Below, one piece after another: positions 12,804-25,803 of a stretch of 64,000 bases of DNA. Numbering within the stretch: position 1 is the stretch's first letter; each line of letters starts with the position of its first letter. Origin of the DNA: Pseudocitrobacter corydidari (GTDB lineage Bacteria; Pseudomonadota; Gammaproteobacteria; Enterobacterales; Enterobacteriaceae); assembly GCF_021172065.1 (NCBI RefSeq), contig NZ_CP087880.1, positions 3,324,583-3,388,582 on the forward strand, in the 5' to 3' direction. The position numbers were made by a program, and so were the translations under genes. The notes under the pieces were generated by a model. It was not told the origin of the DNA and did not search any database. It saw only the letters and a program-made list of their open reading frames with translations.

Positions 12804-12884
12804 ATCCCAGGAGCTTACTGAAGTAAGTGACTGGGGTGAACGACCGCAGCCAACGCAGAAACAACTTAAAGGATGAAGAGTATA
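12759..12884. repeat. ERIC (intergenic repeat unit) overlapping the bsmA 3' end
   Basis: A 126-base imperfect palindrome. It holds the ERIC core GTGAATCCCAGGAGCTTAC, then AAGTAAGTGACTGGGGTGAA, and matching outer ends (GATACTC at the left, GAGTATA at the right). These correspond to the classic ERIC primer sites with one C missing in the CCCC run. The full ERIC length is 127 bases. Its left third lies within the bsmA reading frame. Confidence 0.93.
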
Positions 12885-13045
12885 GTGGACAACATTGTTG
12901 AACCAGATTTACGCAGGTTTGTACCTTATTCACGTTTCCCTGATGCAATATGGCGTCATCAACGACCCATCCGAAGGAGCGGATGCAAGTATGCCCTGAC
13001 GTCTGCTATGGACTGCCCTACGGGGTTTTGTATATGGAGCTGACG

Positions 13046-13321
13046 ATGAAACGATCTCTTACCTTATCTACCCTGCTCTTTTCTGGCGGTGCTCATGCCA
13101 GCGCGGCGCAATCGGCTGAATTTGCCAGCGCGGATTGCGTTACCGGGCTGAATGAAATCGGGCTGATTTCCGTGAACAATATTTCCGGTAGTCAGCAAGA
13201 TGTCGAAGATGCCATCGCCCAGAAAGCGGATGAACAAGGTGCTTCCTGGTATCGCATTGTTCAGATGTACGAAGAGCAGCAACCGGACAACTGGCGAGCA
13301 CAGGCGATTATCTATGCCTGA
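13046..13321 (+). CDS. yjfN: YjfN, periplasmic DUF1471 protein
   Basis: A 91-residue secreted protein. The signal peptide (MKRSLTLSTLLFSGGAHASA) is followed by a DUF1471 domain (GLNEIGLISVNNISGSQQDVE, then KADEQGASWYRIVQM) ending IIYA. The length equals E. coli YjfN, which I recall being described as an activator of the periplasmic protease DegP; treat that as background. An in-frame extension to 12950 has no support. It has a clear terminator-like hairpin downstream and sits 160 bases beyond the ERIC element. Confidence 0.9.
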   Translation: MKRSLTLSTLLFSGGAHASAAQSAEFASADCVTGLNEIGLISVNNISGSQQDVEDAIAQKADEQGASWYRIVQMYEEQQPDNWRAQAIIYA

Positions 13322-13333
13322 GACAATAAAACG

Positions 13334-13370
13334 CGTGGAAGAGTAACTGGCAGAATGCCGCTCTTCCACG
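13334..13370. terminator. bidirectional terminator between yjfN and aidB
   Basis: Arms CGTGGAAGAG and CTCTTCCACG enclose a 17-base loop just after yjfN and before the convergent aidB stop. Confidence 0.65.
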
Positions 13371-13384
13371 ACGTCAGCTTTTCC

Positions 13385-15004
13385 TCACACGCCCCCTGTC
13401 GCCCTCAGCAGTACATCACTGATAACCTGATCGTTAAGCAATACGCTGCCGCGCGTATCCAGCATCATTCGACACCAGGCCTGCGCCATCGGTGGTGACG
13501 CATATTTCAGCATCTGCGCGCCCGTACCCAGCAAATAGATTTGCATCGCAATTTCGCGCCCCTGCGCTTCCGACGGCTTGCGTAAACGCTGTTGCAACTG
13601 CCGCCACTGGCGATCGTAGTGGCGATCCTGGCCTTTCACGTCACCGCACATCTCCGCCAGCAGTTCCAGCGCATCCGGCTGTTTTGTCAGGACGCGCAGC
13701 ACGTCCAGGCACATGATATTCCCGGAGCCTTCCCAGATACTGTTCACTGGCATTTCGCGATAGAGACGCGGCAATTCATTCTCTTCGCAATAACCGGAGC
13801 CGCCCAGCACCTCCATCGCCTCAGCCACAAACGGCATACCCGCTTTGCAAATGGCGAATTTCGCCGCTGGCGTGAACAACCGTGCCCAAAGGCGCTCTGC
13901 CTCATGTGACTGCCGTCCCCATGCGCCAGCAAGGCGAAACAGAAACGTCGTTTGCCCTTCAAGCTGTAGTGCCATCCGCCCCAGCACCTGGCGCATCAGC
14001 GGTAAATCGACCAGATTCTTGCCAAACGCCTGACGCTGGAAGGCATGATAAAGCGCCACCGACAACGCCCGACGCATCATACTGTGGCTGCCCAATGCGC
14101 AATCAAAACGCGTCAGGCCCCCCATGCGCAGAATTTGCCGCACGCCCTCGCTCTCTTCACCCACCAGCCAGCCGAAAGCCTCCTGAAACTCCACTTCGCT
14201 GCTGGCGTTAGAACGATTGCCGAGCTTATCTTTCAGGCGTTCGATACGAATGGCATTGCGCTGCCCGTCGGGCAATAAGCGCGGCATAAAGAAGCAGGAG
14301 AGCCCGCCAGTGGCCTGCGCCAGCACCAGATGCGCATCGCTTTGCGGCACCGAGAAAAACCATTTGTGCCCCACCAGCCGATAGCTGCCATCCGCCAGAC
14401 GCTCCGCACGCGTGGTATTGCTTAACACATCTGAACCGCCCTGCTTCTCGGTCATTCCCATGCCAATCAGCAACCCGCGCTTTTGCGCGCCGGGCAGTAA
14501 ATGTGGATCGTAGCGATCGCTCATAAGCGGTGTGATCCACTCTTTAAACTCGGCGGGCAACGCCTGTTGTAGTAAGGGAGTGGCCGCGAAGGTCATGGTA
14601 ATCGGGCACAGCGTTCCGGCTTCCACCTGCGCATGCAGCATAAAACGCGCGGCGCGGGCAACGAACGAGCCCGCGCGCGCATCCTCTTCCCACGGCAGAT
14701 TATGTACCCGGTTGGCGCACAGCCCCTGCATTAAGAGATGCCACGCAGGATGAAAACGAACGTCGTCCAGACGCGTGCCGGTGGCGTCGTAGCGCAGAAG
14801 TTCAGGGGGATTGGTGTTGGCGAGCCGCCCAAGCTCCAGCGATTCGGCGGTCCCCAGTTGCTGACCGATACTCGCCAGCAGGTCACTGTCCCAGCCTGCG
14901 CCTTCGCGGACCAGCGCCTCACGCAGTGCGCCATCGGACAAAAAAAGATTGCTGTTATTTAACGGGCCAGGCTGATTAAAAACGGTGTGCGTTTGCCAGG
15001 ACAT
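13385..15004 (-). CDS. aidB: AidB, isovaleryl-CoA-dehydrogenase-like alkylation response protein
   Basis: A 539-residue flavoprotein of the acyl-CoA dehydrogenase superfamily. In E. coli it is induced by alkylating agents through Ada and binds DNA, protecting promoter regions. Family blocks visible are MTFAATPLLQQ, GMTEKQGGSDVLSNTT, the flavin-contact HKWFFSVPQSDAHLVLAQ, the LKDKLGNRSNASSEVEF loop, and the C-terminal EVLGGSGYCEENELPRLYRE with SIWEGSGNIMCLDVLR. It is about two residues shorter than the E. coli protein. It is monocistronic, with 118 bases between its start and the rlmB terminator region. I could not identify an Ada box with certainty. Confidence 0.95.
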   Translation of the reverse strand: MSWQTHTVFNQPGPLNNSNLFLSDGALREALVREGAGWDSDLLASIGQQLGTAESLELGRLANTNPPELLRYDATGTRLDDVRFHPAWHLLMQGLCANRVHNLPWEEDARAGSFVARAARFMLHAQVEAGTLCPITMTFAATPLLQQALPAEFKEWITPLMSDRYDPHLLPGAQKRGLLIGMGMTEKQGGSDVLSNTTRAERLADGSYRLVGHKWFFSVPQSDAHLVLAQATGGLSCFFMPRLLPDGQRNAIRIERLKDKLGNRSNASSEVEFQEAFGWLVGEESEGVRQILRMGGLTRFDCALGSHSMMRRALSVALYHAFQRQAFGKNLVDLPLMRQVLGRMALQLEGQTTFLFRLAGAWGRQSHEAERLWARLFTPAAKFAICKAGMPFVAEAMEVLGGSGYCEENELPRLYREMPVNSIWEGSGNIMCLDVLRVLTKQPDALELLAEMCGDVKGQDRHYDRQWRQLQQRLRKPSEAQGREIAMQIYLLGTGAQMLKYASPPMAQAWCRMMLDTRGSVLLNDQVISDVLLRATGGV

Positions 15005-15082
15005 GTGTCTCCCTCCGTCAAGTGGCAGTACTTTAAGTATGGACAGAGGTAAGGATTTGGCGCTGGATTGCGGTCACAAAAA

Positions 15083-15102
15083 AGCCATCCCGTGGGATGG
15101 CT
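15083..15102 (-). terminator. terminator downstream of rlmB
   Basis: On the minus strand AGCCATCC and GGATGGCT pair around a short loop, followed by TTTTTTG. It closes the nsrR-rnr-rlmB transcript. Confidence 0.9.
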
Positions 15103-15122
15103 TGATTTCAACGCTCGACGCG

Positions 15123-15854
15123 TTAACCGCGCTGGCGTACCGCTTCAAACAGGCAGATGCCCGTTGCGACGGAGACGTTCAGCGAGGAGACGCTGCCCGC
15201 CATCGGAATGCTGATCAGCTCGTCGCAGTGCTCACGGGTCAGACGGCGCATACCTTCGCCTTCAGCACCCATCACCAGCGCCATGCGGCCGGTCATTTTG
15301 CTCTGATAGAGGGTGTGATCCGCTTCGCCAGCGGTACCGACGATCCAGATATTCTCTTCCTGCAACAAACGCATGGTGCGTGCCAGGTTGGTCACTCGGA
15401 TCAGCGGCACACTTTCTGCTGCGCCGCAGGCGACTTTCTTAGCCGTTGCGTTCAGCTGTGCAGAGCGATCGCGCGGAACAATCACCGCGTGCACGCCCGC
15501 CGCATCGGCGCTACGCAGGCAGGCGCCGAGGTTGTGCGGATCGGTAACGCCATCGAGGATCAACAGGAACGGGTTTTCCAGCGAGGCGATCAGATCCGGC
15601 AGATCGTTTTCCTGATACTGACGGCCCGGCTTCACGCGCGCGATAATACCCTGATGCACGGCACCTTCGCTTTTCTCATCCAGATACTGGCGGTTCGCCA
15701 GTTGGATCACCACGCCCTGCGCTTCCAGCGCGTGGATCAGCGGCAACAAACGTTTATCTTCGCGGCCTTTTAAAATAAAGACTTCCTGAAAACGTTCAGG
15801 AGCGCGCTCCAGCAGGGCCTGGACTGCGTGGATGCCGTAAATCATTTCACTCAT
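15123..15854 (-). CDS. rlmB: 23S rRNA (guanosine-2'-O-)-methyltransferase RlmB
   Basis: A 243-residue SPOUT-class methyltransferase that methylates the ribose of G2251 in the 23S rRNA P-loop using S-adenosylmethionine. The N-terminal substrate-binding domain begins [20 protein letters not shown]. The catalytic knot shows the three SpoU motifs: [38 protein letters not shown] and [20 protein letters not shown]. It lies 106 bases after rnr with REP-like repeats between. Confidence 0.97.
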   Translation of the reverse strand: MSEMIYGIHAVQALLERAPERFQEVFILKGREDKRLLPLIHALEAQGVVIQLANRQYLDEKSEGAVHQGIIARVKPGRQYQENDLPDLIASLENPFLLILDGVTDPHNLGACLRSADAAGVHAVIVPRDRSAQLNATAKKVACGAAESVPLIRVTNLARTMRLLQEENIWIVGTAGEADHTLYQSKMTGRMALVMGAEGEGMRRLTREHCDELISIPMAGSVSSLNVSVATGICLFEAVRQRG

Positions 15855-15878
15855 TGATGGGTCTCATTGCTAACGTTT

Positions 15879-15909
15879 TGCCGGGGGCGCTGCGCTTGCC
15901 CGGCCTACC
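15879..15909. repeat. REP-type palindrome between rnr and rlmB
   Basis: On the minus strand GTAGGCCGGGCAAGCGCAGC continues to CGCCCCCGGCAA. This is a REP/PU-type palindrome with the usual GTAGGCC head, located in the cotranscribed rnr-rlmB spacer. Confidence 0.75.
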
Positions 15910-15916
15910 GATTATT

Positions 15917-15950
15917 CTCCCTCTCCCCTATGGGGAGAGGGTCGGGGTGA
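15917..15950. repeat. GC-rich interspersed palindrome in the rnr-rlmB spacer
   Basis: CCCTCTCCCC-TAT-GGGGAGAGGG is followed by TCGGGGTGAGGGG. The same kind of block is common between genes in enterobacteria, and a shorter relative is seen at 39-62. It could stabilise the upstream rnr message or attenuate rlmB; that role is inferred. Confidence 0.65.
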
Positions 15951-15960
15951 GGGGCGGGTT

Positions 15961-18402
15961 TTACTCCGCCACTTTCTTCTTCGCTGCGCGTTTTGCTTTA
16001 GTCGCAGCGGCGATTTTTTGCGTTTTCGCCGATGGCTTCTTCGCTTTTCTCGCCTCTTTCTTCGCTGCTTTAGGCTTCTGTTTCTTCTCGCCACGGAACG
16101 CGCTGTCTGGCTCGAAATTCACTTTCTTGCCGACCTGGCGACGGCGACTGCCGTTTTTATTCGCCGGACCTTTCTTCGCTTTTTCGCGTTCGGTTTTGCC
16201 GACATTACGCGGCGCACGTTCGCTGGAAATCAACGAGAAGTCAATCTTACGTTCGTCCATGTTGACCGCTTCCACGCGAACTTCTACGCGGTCGCCCAGA
16301 CGATAGGTCTGCCCACCGGATTCACCGATCAAACGCTGACCAATCTGGTCGAAACGATAGTAATCGTTATCCAGCGATGAAACGTGGACCAGGCCATCGA
16401 TAAACAGCTCATCGAGACGGACGAAGAAGCCAAAGCCGGTCACGCTGGCAATCACGCCTTTAAAGACGTTGCCGACCTGATCCTGCATGAAGTCACACTT
16501 CAGCCAGTCAGCGACGTCACGCGTGGCTTCATCAGCGCGGCGTTCGGCCATGGAACAGTGCTGACCCAGTTGCAGCATCTCTTCCATCGAGTAGTGATAG
16601 CCGCCGGTTTCCGTGGTGTTGCCTTTGTGGCCCTGCTCTTTCGCCAGCAGATACTTGATGGCGCGGTGCAGCGACAGGTCAGGATAACGGCGAATCGGCG
16701 AGGTAAAGTGCGCATACGACTGTAACGCCAGGCCAAAGTGGCCCCGGTTTTCCGGGTCGTAAATCGCCTGCTTCATCGAACGCAGCAGCATGGTTTGCAG
16801 CATTTCGGCGTCAGGACGATCGGCGACGGATTCCAGCAGCTCGGCGTAATCACGCGGCTCCGGCTTGTTGCCGCCCGGCAGTTCCAGCCCCAGCTCCGAC
16901 AGAACGGAACGGAATGCGGTAATCGCTTCCGTCGTTGGCTTATCGTGAATACGGAACAGCGCAGGTTCTTTCGCTTTCTCAACGAAACGCGCCGCCGAGA
17001 TGTTTGCCAGAATCATGCACTCTTCAATCAGTTTGTGCGCATCGTTACGCTGCGTCTGCTCGATACGTTCGATACGGCGTTCGGCATTGAAGATAAACTT
17101 CGCTTCTTCGCTTTCGAATGAGATACCCCCACGTTCGGCACGCGCCTGGTCCAGCACTTTATAGAGGTTATGCAGCTCTTCAATGTGCTTAACCAGCGGC
17201 GCATACTGCTCACGCAGGTCCTGATCGCCCTGCAGCATATGCCACACTTTGGTGTAGGTCAGACGCGCGTGGGAGCTCATCACCGCTTCATAGAATTTAT
17301 AACCCGTTAAGCGGCCTTTTGATGAGACGGTCATTTCGCAGACCATACACAGGCGGTCAACCTGCGGGTTCAGCGAGCACAGCCCGTTAGAGAGCACTTC
17401 CGGCAGCATCGGTACAACCTGCGACGGGAAGTAAACGGACGTACCACGGTTGCGCGCTTCTTTGTCCAGCGGGGTTGGTGGGCGAACGTAATAGCTTACG
17501 TCGGCAATCGCCACCCACAGACGCCAGCCGCCACCGCGTTTTTTCTCGCAGTAAACCGCATCGTCAAAGTCACGGGCGTCTTCACCATCGATAGTCACCA
17601 ACGGTAAATCACGCAGATCGACGCGGCCAATTTTCGCTTCTTCCGGCACCTGCTCTTTCAGCCCGGCAACCTGCGCTTCTACCGCTGGCGGCCAGACGTA
17701 TGGGATCTCATGGGTACGCAGCGCCATGTCAACGGCCATGCCGGTGCCCATGTTATCGCCGAGCACTTCGACAATTTTACCAATCGCTTTCGTGCGGCGG
17801 GTTGGGCGCTGGGTCAGTTCGACCACCACCACAAAGCCCATACGCGCGCCCATCACCGCTTCTGGCGGGATGAGAATATCAAAGCTCAGGCGGCTGTCGT
17901 CCGGCACCACGAAACCGACGCCCGCGTCGGTGAAGTAGCGGCCAACGATTTGCCCGGTTCTCGGCTCGAGCACGCGCACAATGCGCGCTTCGCGACGGCC
18001 TTTACGATCCGCGCCCAGCGGTTGTGCCAGCACCTGATCGCCATGCATGCAGACTTTCATCTGTTCGCTGGAGAGGTACAGGTCGTCTTTACGGCCTTCC
18101 ACGCGCAAGAAGCCATAGCCATCGCGATGACCGATAACCATGCCTTTCAGCAGGTCGAGGCGTTCCGGCAGCGCATAGCACTGGCGGCGAGTAAAGACGA
18201 GTTGCCCGTCACGCTCCATGGCGCGCAGGCGACGACGAAGGGCTTCAATCTGCTCTTCGCCTTCAATGTTCAGTTCAACCGCCAGCTCTTCACGATTGGC
18301 AGGTTTTTCACGTTTTGTTAAATGATCGAGGATAAATTCCCGGCTCGGGATAGGATTGGCGTATTTTTCAGCTTCGCGGTCCAGGAAAGGGTCTTGTGAC
18401 AT
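15961..18402 (-). CDS. rnr: ribonuclease R
   Basis: An 813-residue processive 3'-5' exoribonuclease of the RNB family that degrades structured RNA and helps quality control of rRNA and tmRNA-tagged messages. Domain order: helix-turn-helix-like N-terminus (1-75), two cold-shock domains (about 80-220), the RNB catalytic domain with [20 protein letters not shown] near residues 265-285 supplying the metal-binding aspartates, an S1 domain (about 640-725, [19 protein letters not shown]) and a Lys/Ala-rich tail. In E. coli acetylation of a tail lysine controls stability. It follows nsrR by 38 bases. Confidence 0.97.
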   Translation of the reverse strand: MSQDPFLDREAEKYANPIPSREFILDHLTKREKPANREELAVELNIEGEEQIEALRRRLRAMERDGQLVFTRRQCYALPERLDLLKGMVIGHRDGYGFLRVEGRKDDLYLSSEQMKVCMHGDQVLAQPLGADRKGRREARIVRVLEPRTGQIVGRYFTDAGVGFVVPDDSRLSFDILIPPEAVMGARMGFVVVVELTQRPTRRTKAIGKIVEVLGDNMGTGMAVDMALRTHEIPYVWPPAVEAQVAGLKEQVPEEAKIGRVDLRDLPLVTIDGEDARDFDDAVYCEKKRGGGWRLWVAIADVSYYVRPPTPLDKEARNRGTSVYFPSQVVPMLPEVLSNGLCSLNPQVDRLCMVCEMTVSSKGRLTGYKFYEAVMSSHARLTYTKVWHMLQGDQDLREQYAPLVKHIEELHNLYKVLDQARAERGGISFESEEAKFIFNAERRIERIEQTQRNDAHKLIEECMILANISAARFVEKAKEPALFRIHDKPTTEAITAFRSVLSELGLELPGGNKPEPRDYAELLESVADRPDAEMLQTMLLRSMKQAIYDPENRGHFGLALQSYAHFTSPIRRYPDLSLHRAIKYLLAKEQGHKGNTTETGGYHYSMEEMLQLGQHCSMAERRADEATRDVADWLKCDFMQDQVGNVFKGVIASVTGFGFFVRLDELFIDGLVHVSSLDNDYYRFDQIGQRLIGESGGQTYRLGDRVEVRVEAVNMDERKIDFSLISSERAPRNVGKTEREKAKKGPANKNGSRRRQVGKKVNFEPDSAFRGEKKQKPKAAKKEARKAKKPSAKTQKIAAATKAKRAAKKKVAE

Positions 18403-18440
18403 ATCGGTTCCTCCGTAGTCATCGTTGTCGGCGATAGTCT

Positions 18441-18866
18441 TTACTCCACCAACAATAATTTATAAAGCGGTTGATTCTCTTCAACCAAATCGGCCAGTGT
18501 GTAGTTATCCAGTTCCTTGAGAAAACTTTGCACGGCTTGAGAAAGCGCCTGTTTCAATCGACAGGCCGGTGTGATGTGGCAGAACTCACTGCTGCAATTC
18601 ACCAGCGAGAGAGGTTCCAGTTCGCGGACAACGTCGCCTACGCGAATCGTCTCCGCCGGCTTGCCCAGCCGGATCCCGCCATTTTTCCCCCGCACTGCCG
18701 TCACGTAGCCCGCGCGGCTTAGCTGGTTGATGATTTTCACCATATGGTTACGTGACACGCCGTAGACCTCTGTCACTTCAGAGATACTGGTCATCTTGCC
18801 ATCTGGCAACGACGCCATATAAATCAGCGCGCGTAATCCATAATCGGTAAAGCTTGTTAACTGCAC
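18441..18866 (-). CDS. nsrR: nitric-oxide-sensing Rrf2-family repressor NsrR
   Basis: A 141-residue iron-sulfur repressor of NO-detoxification genes such as hmp and ytfE. The winged helix covers about residues 1-60 ([37 protein letters not shown]). The three cluster-binding cysteines are C91, C96 and C102 in [14 protein letters not shown], all intact. The length equals E. coli NsrR. It is the first gene of the nsrR-rnr-rlmB cluster and lies downstream of purA. Confidence 0.97.
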   Translation of the reverse strand: MQLTSFTDYGLRALIYMASLPDGKMTSISEVTEVYGVSRNHMVKIINQLSRAGYVTAVRGKNGGIRLGKPAETIRVGDVVRELEPLSLVNCSSEFCHITPACRLKQALSQAVQSFLKELDNYTLADLVEENQPLYKLLLVE

Positions 18867-19035
18867 ATCAACCTCAGGGGAACAGGAACTCGGGAAGAAT
18901 AATTTCGGATATTTATATTGATGATAAACCAGCCACCAGCCAGGTCGCTAATTTTTTCGGTGCGGGAAGGAAAAAAGCGCGGATCTTGCAAGATAGTAAG
19001 CCGGATACAGCGCAAATGCGCGTTACCCGGCTTAT

Positions 19036-19062
19036 AAACCCGGCGACTCTCGTTGCCGGGCA
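19036..19062 (-). terminator. terminator of purA
   Basis: On the minus strand GCCCGGCAACGA and TCGCCGGGTT pair a few bases past the purA stop. A second GCCGGGTAACGCG/CGCATTTGCGC-type structure lies beyond. The T run is weak. Confidence 0.6.
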
Positions 19063-19072
19063 TTTCCATCAA

Positions 19073-20374
<1,302 letters not shown>

Positions 20375-20473
20375 TCAAAATCACCGTTTGCTTAAAAATG
20401 GATTCTACCATCGCTTTTTCAGATATACAGCACTTTTTATATTCAAAATGATGCTGAAAAGGCCGCTTTTTGT

Positions 20474-20671
20474 TCAGCTAATCGTTTTCGTCAACATGTA
20501 GTAGATCACAATGCCCGCAACCACAAGACCGCCGCCAAATCGGCGCAACATCGTATCGGGTAGTTGAGTCATCGTAGCGATCATTTTGCGCCAGGCCTTC
20601 GGATAAAGCATCGGGCCAAGCCCTTCCAGCACCAAAACTAACGCCAGCGCGAGCCAGATTGTGGAGTTCAT
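20474..20671 (-). CDS. yjeT: YjeT, small DUF2065 inner-membrane protein
   Basis: A 65-residue membrane protein with two hydrophobic segments (STIWLALALVLVLEGLGPML and GGGLVVAGIVIYYMLT). Its LYPKAWRKMIATM middle is typical of DUF2065. In E. coli it lies between hflC and purA as here; its function is unknown, and a link to the HflKC complex is only positional. A strong bidirectional hairpin separates it from hflC, so it may be transcribed on its own. Confidence 0.9.
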   Translation of the reverse strand: MNSTIWLALALVLVLEGLGPMLYPKAWRKMIATMTQLPDTMLRRFGGGLVVAGIVIYYMLTKTIS

Positions 20672-20689
20672 TTTTCGTCCTTATAAAAG

Positions 20690-20722
20690 AAAACCACCGG
20701 CATCCGAAGATGCGGTGGTTTT
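20690..20722. terminator. terminator downstream of hflC
   Basis: AAAACCACCGCATC and its near-complement GATGCCGGTGGTTTT form a long stem with a TTCG loop and A/T flanks on both sides. It ends the hfq-hfl superoperon. Confidence 0.9.
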
Positions 20723-20744
20723 TATGCACTAACGCTTTGGGCGA

Positions 20745-21749
20745 TTAACGCGCCGTCGCGTTCGGCGTTTTCATGTAGCGGAAGAAATCGCTGTCCGGGC
20801 TCAGAACCATCACGTCCTGGTTGCTCTGGAAGCTGCTTTCATAGGCACGCAGGCTACGGATAAAGGCATAGAAGTCCGGATCCTGGCTGAATGCATCGGC
20901 AAACAGTTTAGCCGCTTCGGCATCGCCTTCACCGCGCAGGATACGGCCCTGACGCTCTGCTTCTGCCAGAGTTTTGGTGACTTCATAGTCAGCCGCTGCA
21001 CGCAGTTTTTCAGCCTCTTCCTGACCCTGTGAACGGTGGCGACGGGCAACCGCTTCACGCTCAGCGCGCATACGGTTGTAGATCGCTTCGGACACTTCGG
21101 TCGGCAGGTTGATCTGCTTGATACGCACATCGACCACTTCAATACCTAATGCCGCCATACTGTTCGGGTTGATAACCGGCACTTTACCGTTGGTTTCAGC
21201 GGTCACGCGCTCAGCGGCTTCGGCAATCGCGTTGTCCGCGGCTGGCGTTTCCACTTCGTCTTCGGTACCCGCAGAACCGGAGTTCAGCGCATCACGCACT
21301 TCCAGGGTCAAACGACCACGGGAATCGGTGACGATGTCTTTCACATCCAGACGACCAATTTCAGAACGCAGACGGTCAGAGAACTTACGTTTCAGCAGCA
21401 CTTCTGCCTGAGAAACGTCACCACCACCTGTTGCCAGGAAGTAGCGGCTGAAATCGCTGATGCGCCATTTGATATAGGAGTCAACGATCAGGTCTTTTTT
21501 CTCTTTGGTTACAAAGCGATCGGCCTGGTTGTCCATGGTCTGAATACGTGCATCCAGCATTTTAACCGACTGAATGAACGGAACTTTAAAGTGCAGACCC
21601 GGCTCATAGATCAACGGTTTTTTGTCGCCATCACGCACGACGCTGCTGAACTGGAACTTGATCCCACGCTCACCTTCTTTAACCACAAAGATAGAGGTGT
21701 ACAGCACTACCAGCACGATGATGATAATCGCGATAACTGACTTACGCAT
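20745..21749 (-). CDS. hflC: HflC, SPFH-family regulator of FtsH protease
   Basis: A 334-residue inner-membrane protein. One N-terminal membrane anchor (SVIAIIIIVLVVLYTSIFVV) is followed by an SPFH/band-7 domain (about 25-200) and a long helical region rich in Ala/Glu/Arg (about 200-300). With HflK it forms a cage around the FtsH protease and limits degradation of substrates such as lambda CII and some membrane proteins. The start lies 2 bases after the hflK stop, implying coupling. Confidence 0.97.
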   Translation of the reverse strand: MRKSVIAIIIIVLVVLYTSIFVVKEGERGIKFQFSSVVRDGDKKPLIYEPGLHFKVPFIQSVKMLDARIQTMDNQADRFVTKEKKDLIVDSYIKWRISDFSRYFLATGGGDVSQAEVLLKRKFSDRLRSEIGRLDVKDIVTDSRGRLTLEVRDALNSGSAGTEDEVETPAADNAIAEAAERVTAETNGKVPVINPNSMAALGIEVVDVRIKQINLPTEVSEAIYNRMRAEREAVARRHRSQGQEEAEKLRAAADYEVTKTLAEAERQGRILRGEGDAEAAKLFADAFSQDPDFYAFIRSLRAYESSFQSNQDVMVLSPDSDFFRYMKTPNATAR

Positions 21750-21751
21750 CG

Positions 21752-23011
21752 TTATTCCCCCTGACGCTGGTAGTCGTTACGCTGCGCGTTAGCGCGGCGT
21801 TGGTCCATAATGTCGCCCTGACTGGTGGACGATGAGTTGCTCGCTCCGCTGTTGCTGGAGGAAGACGCCGGCGGCAGACGCAGCAGGTTGTTGGCCCCGC
21901 TGTTATCGTTCTTTGCACCGGAAGTATTCCCGCCTTTCAGCATCTGGTCGAGCGGCAGAACCATCAGGTTGCCACCTTTGTTATCGTTAACCAGCACTTT
22001 ACGCGTATGGCTCAGGACTTTTTCCATGGTCTCGATGTAGAGACGCTCACGGGTGATCTGCGGCGCAGCTTTATACTCCGGCAGGATCTTGGCAAAGCGT
22101 GCCACTTCACCCTGCGCTTCCAGAACGGTCTGCGTCTTATAGGCGCGCGCCTCTTCCAGAATACGTTGAGCCTGACCGTTCGCACGCGGCTGAACTTCGT
22201 TGGTGTACGCTTCCGCTTCACGAATGTATTGCTGTTCGTTTTCACGCGCGGCAATCGCATCATCGAAGGAAGACTTCACTTCTTCCGGCGGACGAGCGGC
22301 CTGGAAGTTGACGTCCAGCAGGGTGATACCCATATTGTACGGACGAATGGTTTCTTCCAGCTCGCGCTGGGTATCGCTACGAATAACGGTACGACCTTCC
22401 GTCAGGATACGGTCCATGGTGTATTTACCGATGACACCACGCAGGGCACTGTCGGTCGCCTGACGCAGACTGTCGTCGGCGCTGGTGACGCTAAACAGAT
22501 AGCGCTGCGGATCGGTCACGCGGTACTGCACGTTCATCTCAACGCGCACCACGTTTTCGTCAGAGGTCAGCATCACGCCGGAAGCGGCCAGTTCACGCAC
22601 GGCCTCCACGTTCACCGGCGTCACTTCGTCGATAAACGTCGGTTTCCAGTTCAGGCCCGGCTCAACCAGATGGCTGAACTTACCAAAACGCGTAACCACG
22701 CCACGTTCGGCTTCTTTAATGGTATAGAATCCGCTGGCTGCCCAGATAATGACGACGGCTGCCGCTGCGATACCGACGATGCGACCGCCCATTGGCGCAC
22801 GAGGCCCCTGGGTTGAACCGCCGCCAGAACCGCTCTTACCGCCGCCGAGGCCACCGAGCTTTTTGCTCAGCTTGCGGAAGATATCATCCAGATCGGGCGG
22901 CCCCTGTTCGCGACCACCTTTGTTTCCATTTCCCTCAGAGTTGCCGCCAGGTTTGCTGCTTCCCCACGGGTCGCGGTCTTGTCCGTTATTACCGGGCTGA
23001 TTCCACGCCAT
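21752..23011 (-). CDS. hflK: HflK, SPFH-family regulator of FtsH protease
   Basis: A 419-residue partner of HflC. A Gly/Asn/Asp-rich cytoplasmic N-terminus (about 1-75) precedes one membrane segment (IVGIAAAAVVIIWAASGFY, about 78-97), the SPFH domain (about 98-270), helical repeats and a Ser/Asn-rich C-terminal tail. The complex surrounds FtsH in the inner membrane. It follows hflX by 93 bases in the superoperon. Confidence 0.97.
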   Translation of the reverse strand: MAWNQPGNNGQDRDPWGSSKPGGNSEGNGNKGGREQGPPDLDDIFRKLSKKLGGLGGGKSGSGGGSTQGPRAPMGGRIVGIAAAAVVIIWAASGFYTIKEAERGVVTRFGKFSHLVEPGLNWKPTFIDEVTPVNVEAVRELAASGVMLTSDENVVRVEMNVQYRVTDPQRYLFSVTSADDSLRQATDSALRGVIGKYTMDRILTEGRTVIRSDTQRELEETIRPYNMGITLLDVNFQAARPPEEVKSSFDDAIAARENEQQYIREAEAYTNEVQPRANGQAQRILEEARAYKTQTVLEAQGEVARFAKILPEYKAAPQITRERLYIETMEKVLSHTRKVLVNDNKGGNLMVLPLDQMLKGGNTSGAKNDNSGANNLLRLPPASSSSNSGASNSSSTSQGDIMDQRRANAQRNDYQRQGE

Positions 23012-23104
23012 GTATGTGCTCCATATTTGTTATGCGGTGATCCCCAATGTCTTGCGACGGCAGGGGACAGGCGAAATGACTCCATGCTCCAGGCAAGCTG
23101 CCGG

Positions 23105-24385
<1,281 letters not shown>

Positions 24386-24456
24386 GCGTAATTCCTCATA
24401 AAATACCAGCGGGGAACCGGGTAAACCAGGCTCCCCGACCGGGAAACAGCGTTAAC

Positions 24457-24780
<324 letters not shown>

Positions 24781-24852
24781 TTATATGCTTATTTGTACTT
24801 AGAACCCACAGGTCCTTAAAATTGCGCACGAATACGGTTCAATTGTACACAT

Positions 24853-25803
24853 TCAGTCTACACAATCACCAACTACCTGTATTACTTCGTTGAACGCCTG
24901 TTCAGGTTGTTCGCTATCTAACCAGTGAACCCCATCCCAACCGCGCAACCAGGTCACCTGGCGTTTGGCTAACTGTCTCGTGGCGCAAACTCCTCGATAA
25001 ACCATTTCATCGTACGAGATCTCGCCTTCGAGGTATGACCACATCTGGCGATATCCAACACAACGAATGGAAGGCATATCCGTATGCAAATCTCCACGGG
25101 CAAAAAGCGCCCGCACTTCTGCTTCAAAACCTGAAGCTAACATCTGATGAAAACGCTGCTCAATGCGCTGATGGAGCAGTTCACGGCTCGCCGGGGCGAT
25201 GGCGAACTGATGCACCTTGTAGGGCAGAGCGTCTCCTGACGTTTGCGTCAGTTCCGTTAAAGTTTTACCCGAAATGAAAAAAACTTCCAGTGCCCGGGAA
25301 AGTCTTTGCGGATCATTTGGATGAATTCGCGCAGCGGCAACCGGGTCAATTGACTTAAGTTGCTCATGCAGCGCTGTCCACCCCTGCTCTGCAGCCTGTT
25401 GCTCAATTCGCGCTCTGACCTCGGGATCTGCCGACGGTAACGGCGACAATCCTTCCAGCAACGCCTTGAAATACAACATCGTTCCGCCAACCAGAAGCGG
25501 GATACGCCCTGCAGCGGTAATCTCAGCCATTTCGGCCAGCGCATCGCGACGAAAATCCGCGGCGGAGTACGCCTGTGCCGGGTCGAGAATGTCTAACAAT
25601 CGGTGCGGCGCGGCTGACAATTCTTGCGCGTTCGGCTTGGCCGTCCCGATATCCATCCCTCGATAAATGAGGGCGGAATCAACACTAATCAACTCTACAG
25701 GTAAAACTTTACGTAATTCGATAGCCAACGCCGTTTTACCGGAAGCGGTTGGCCCCATTAAAAAAATTGCCTTCGGCAGGCGAGCCTCGGTCACGTCACT
25801 CAT
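24853..25803 (-). CDS. miaA: tRNA dimethylallyltransferase MiaA
   Basis: A 316-residue enzyme that adds a dimethylallyl group to A37 of tRNAs reading UNN codons, the first step to ms2i6A. The P-loop [17 protein letters not shown] is at residues 15-31. [18 protein letters not shown] and [15 protein letters not shown] are typical family blocks. It starts 8 bases inside the end of mutL, so the two are translationally coupled. Confidence 0.98.
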   Translation of the reverse strand: MSDVTEARLPKAIFLMGPTASGKTALAIELRKVLPVELISVDSALIYRGMDIGTAKPNAQELSAAPHRLLDILDPAQAYSAADFRRDALAEMAEITAAGRIPLLVGGTMLYFKALLEGLSPLPSADPEVRARIEQQAAEQGWTALHEQLKSIDPVAAARIHPNDPQRLSRALEVFFISGKTLTELTQTSGDALPYKVHQFAIAPASRELLHQRIEQRFHQMLASGFEAEVRALFARGDLHTDMPSIRCVGYRQMWSYLEGEISYDEMVYRGVCATRQLAKRQVTWLRGWDGVHWLDSEQPEQAFNEVIQVVGDCVD

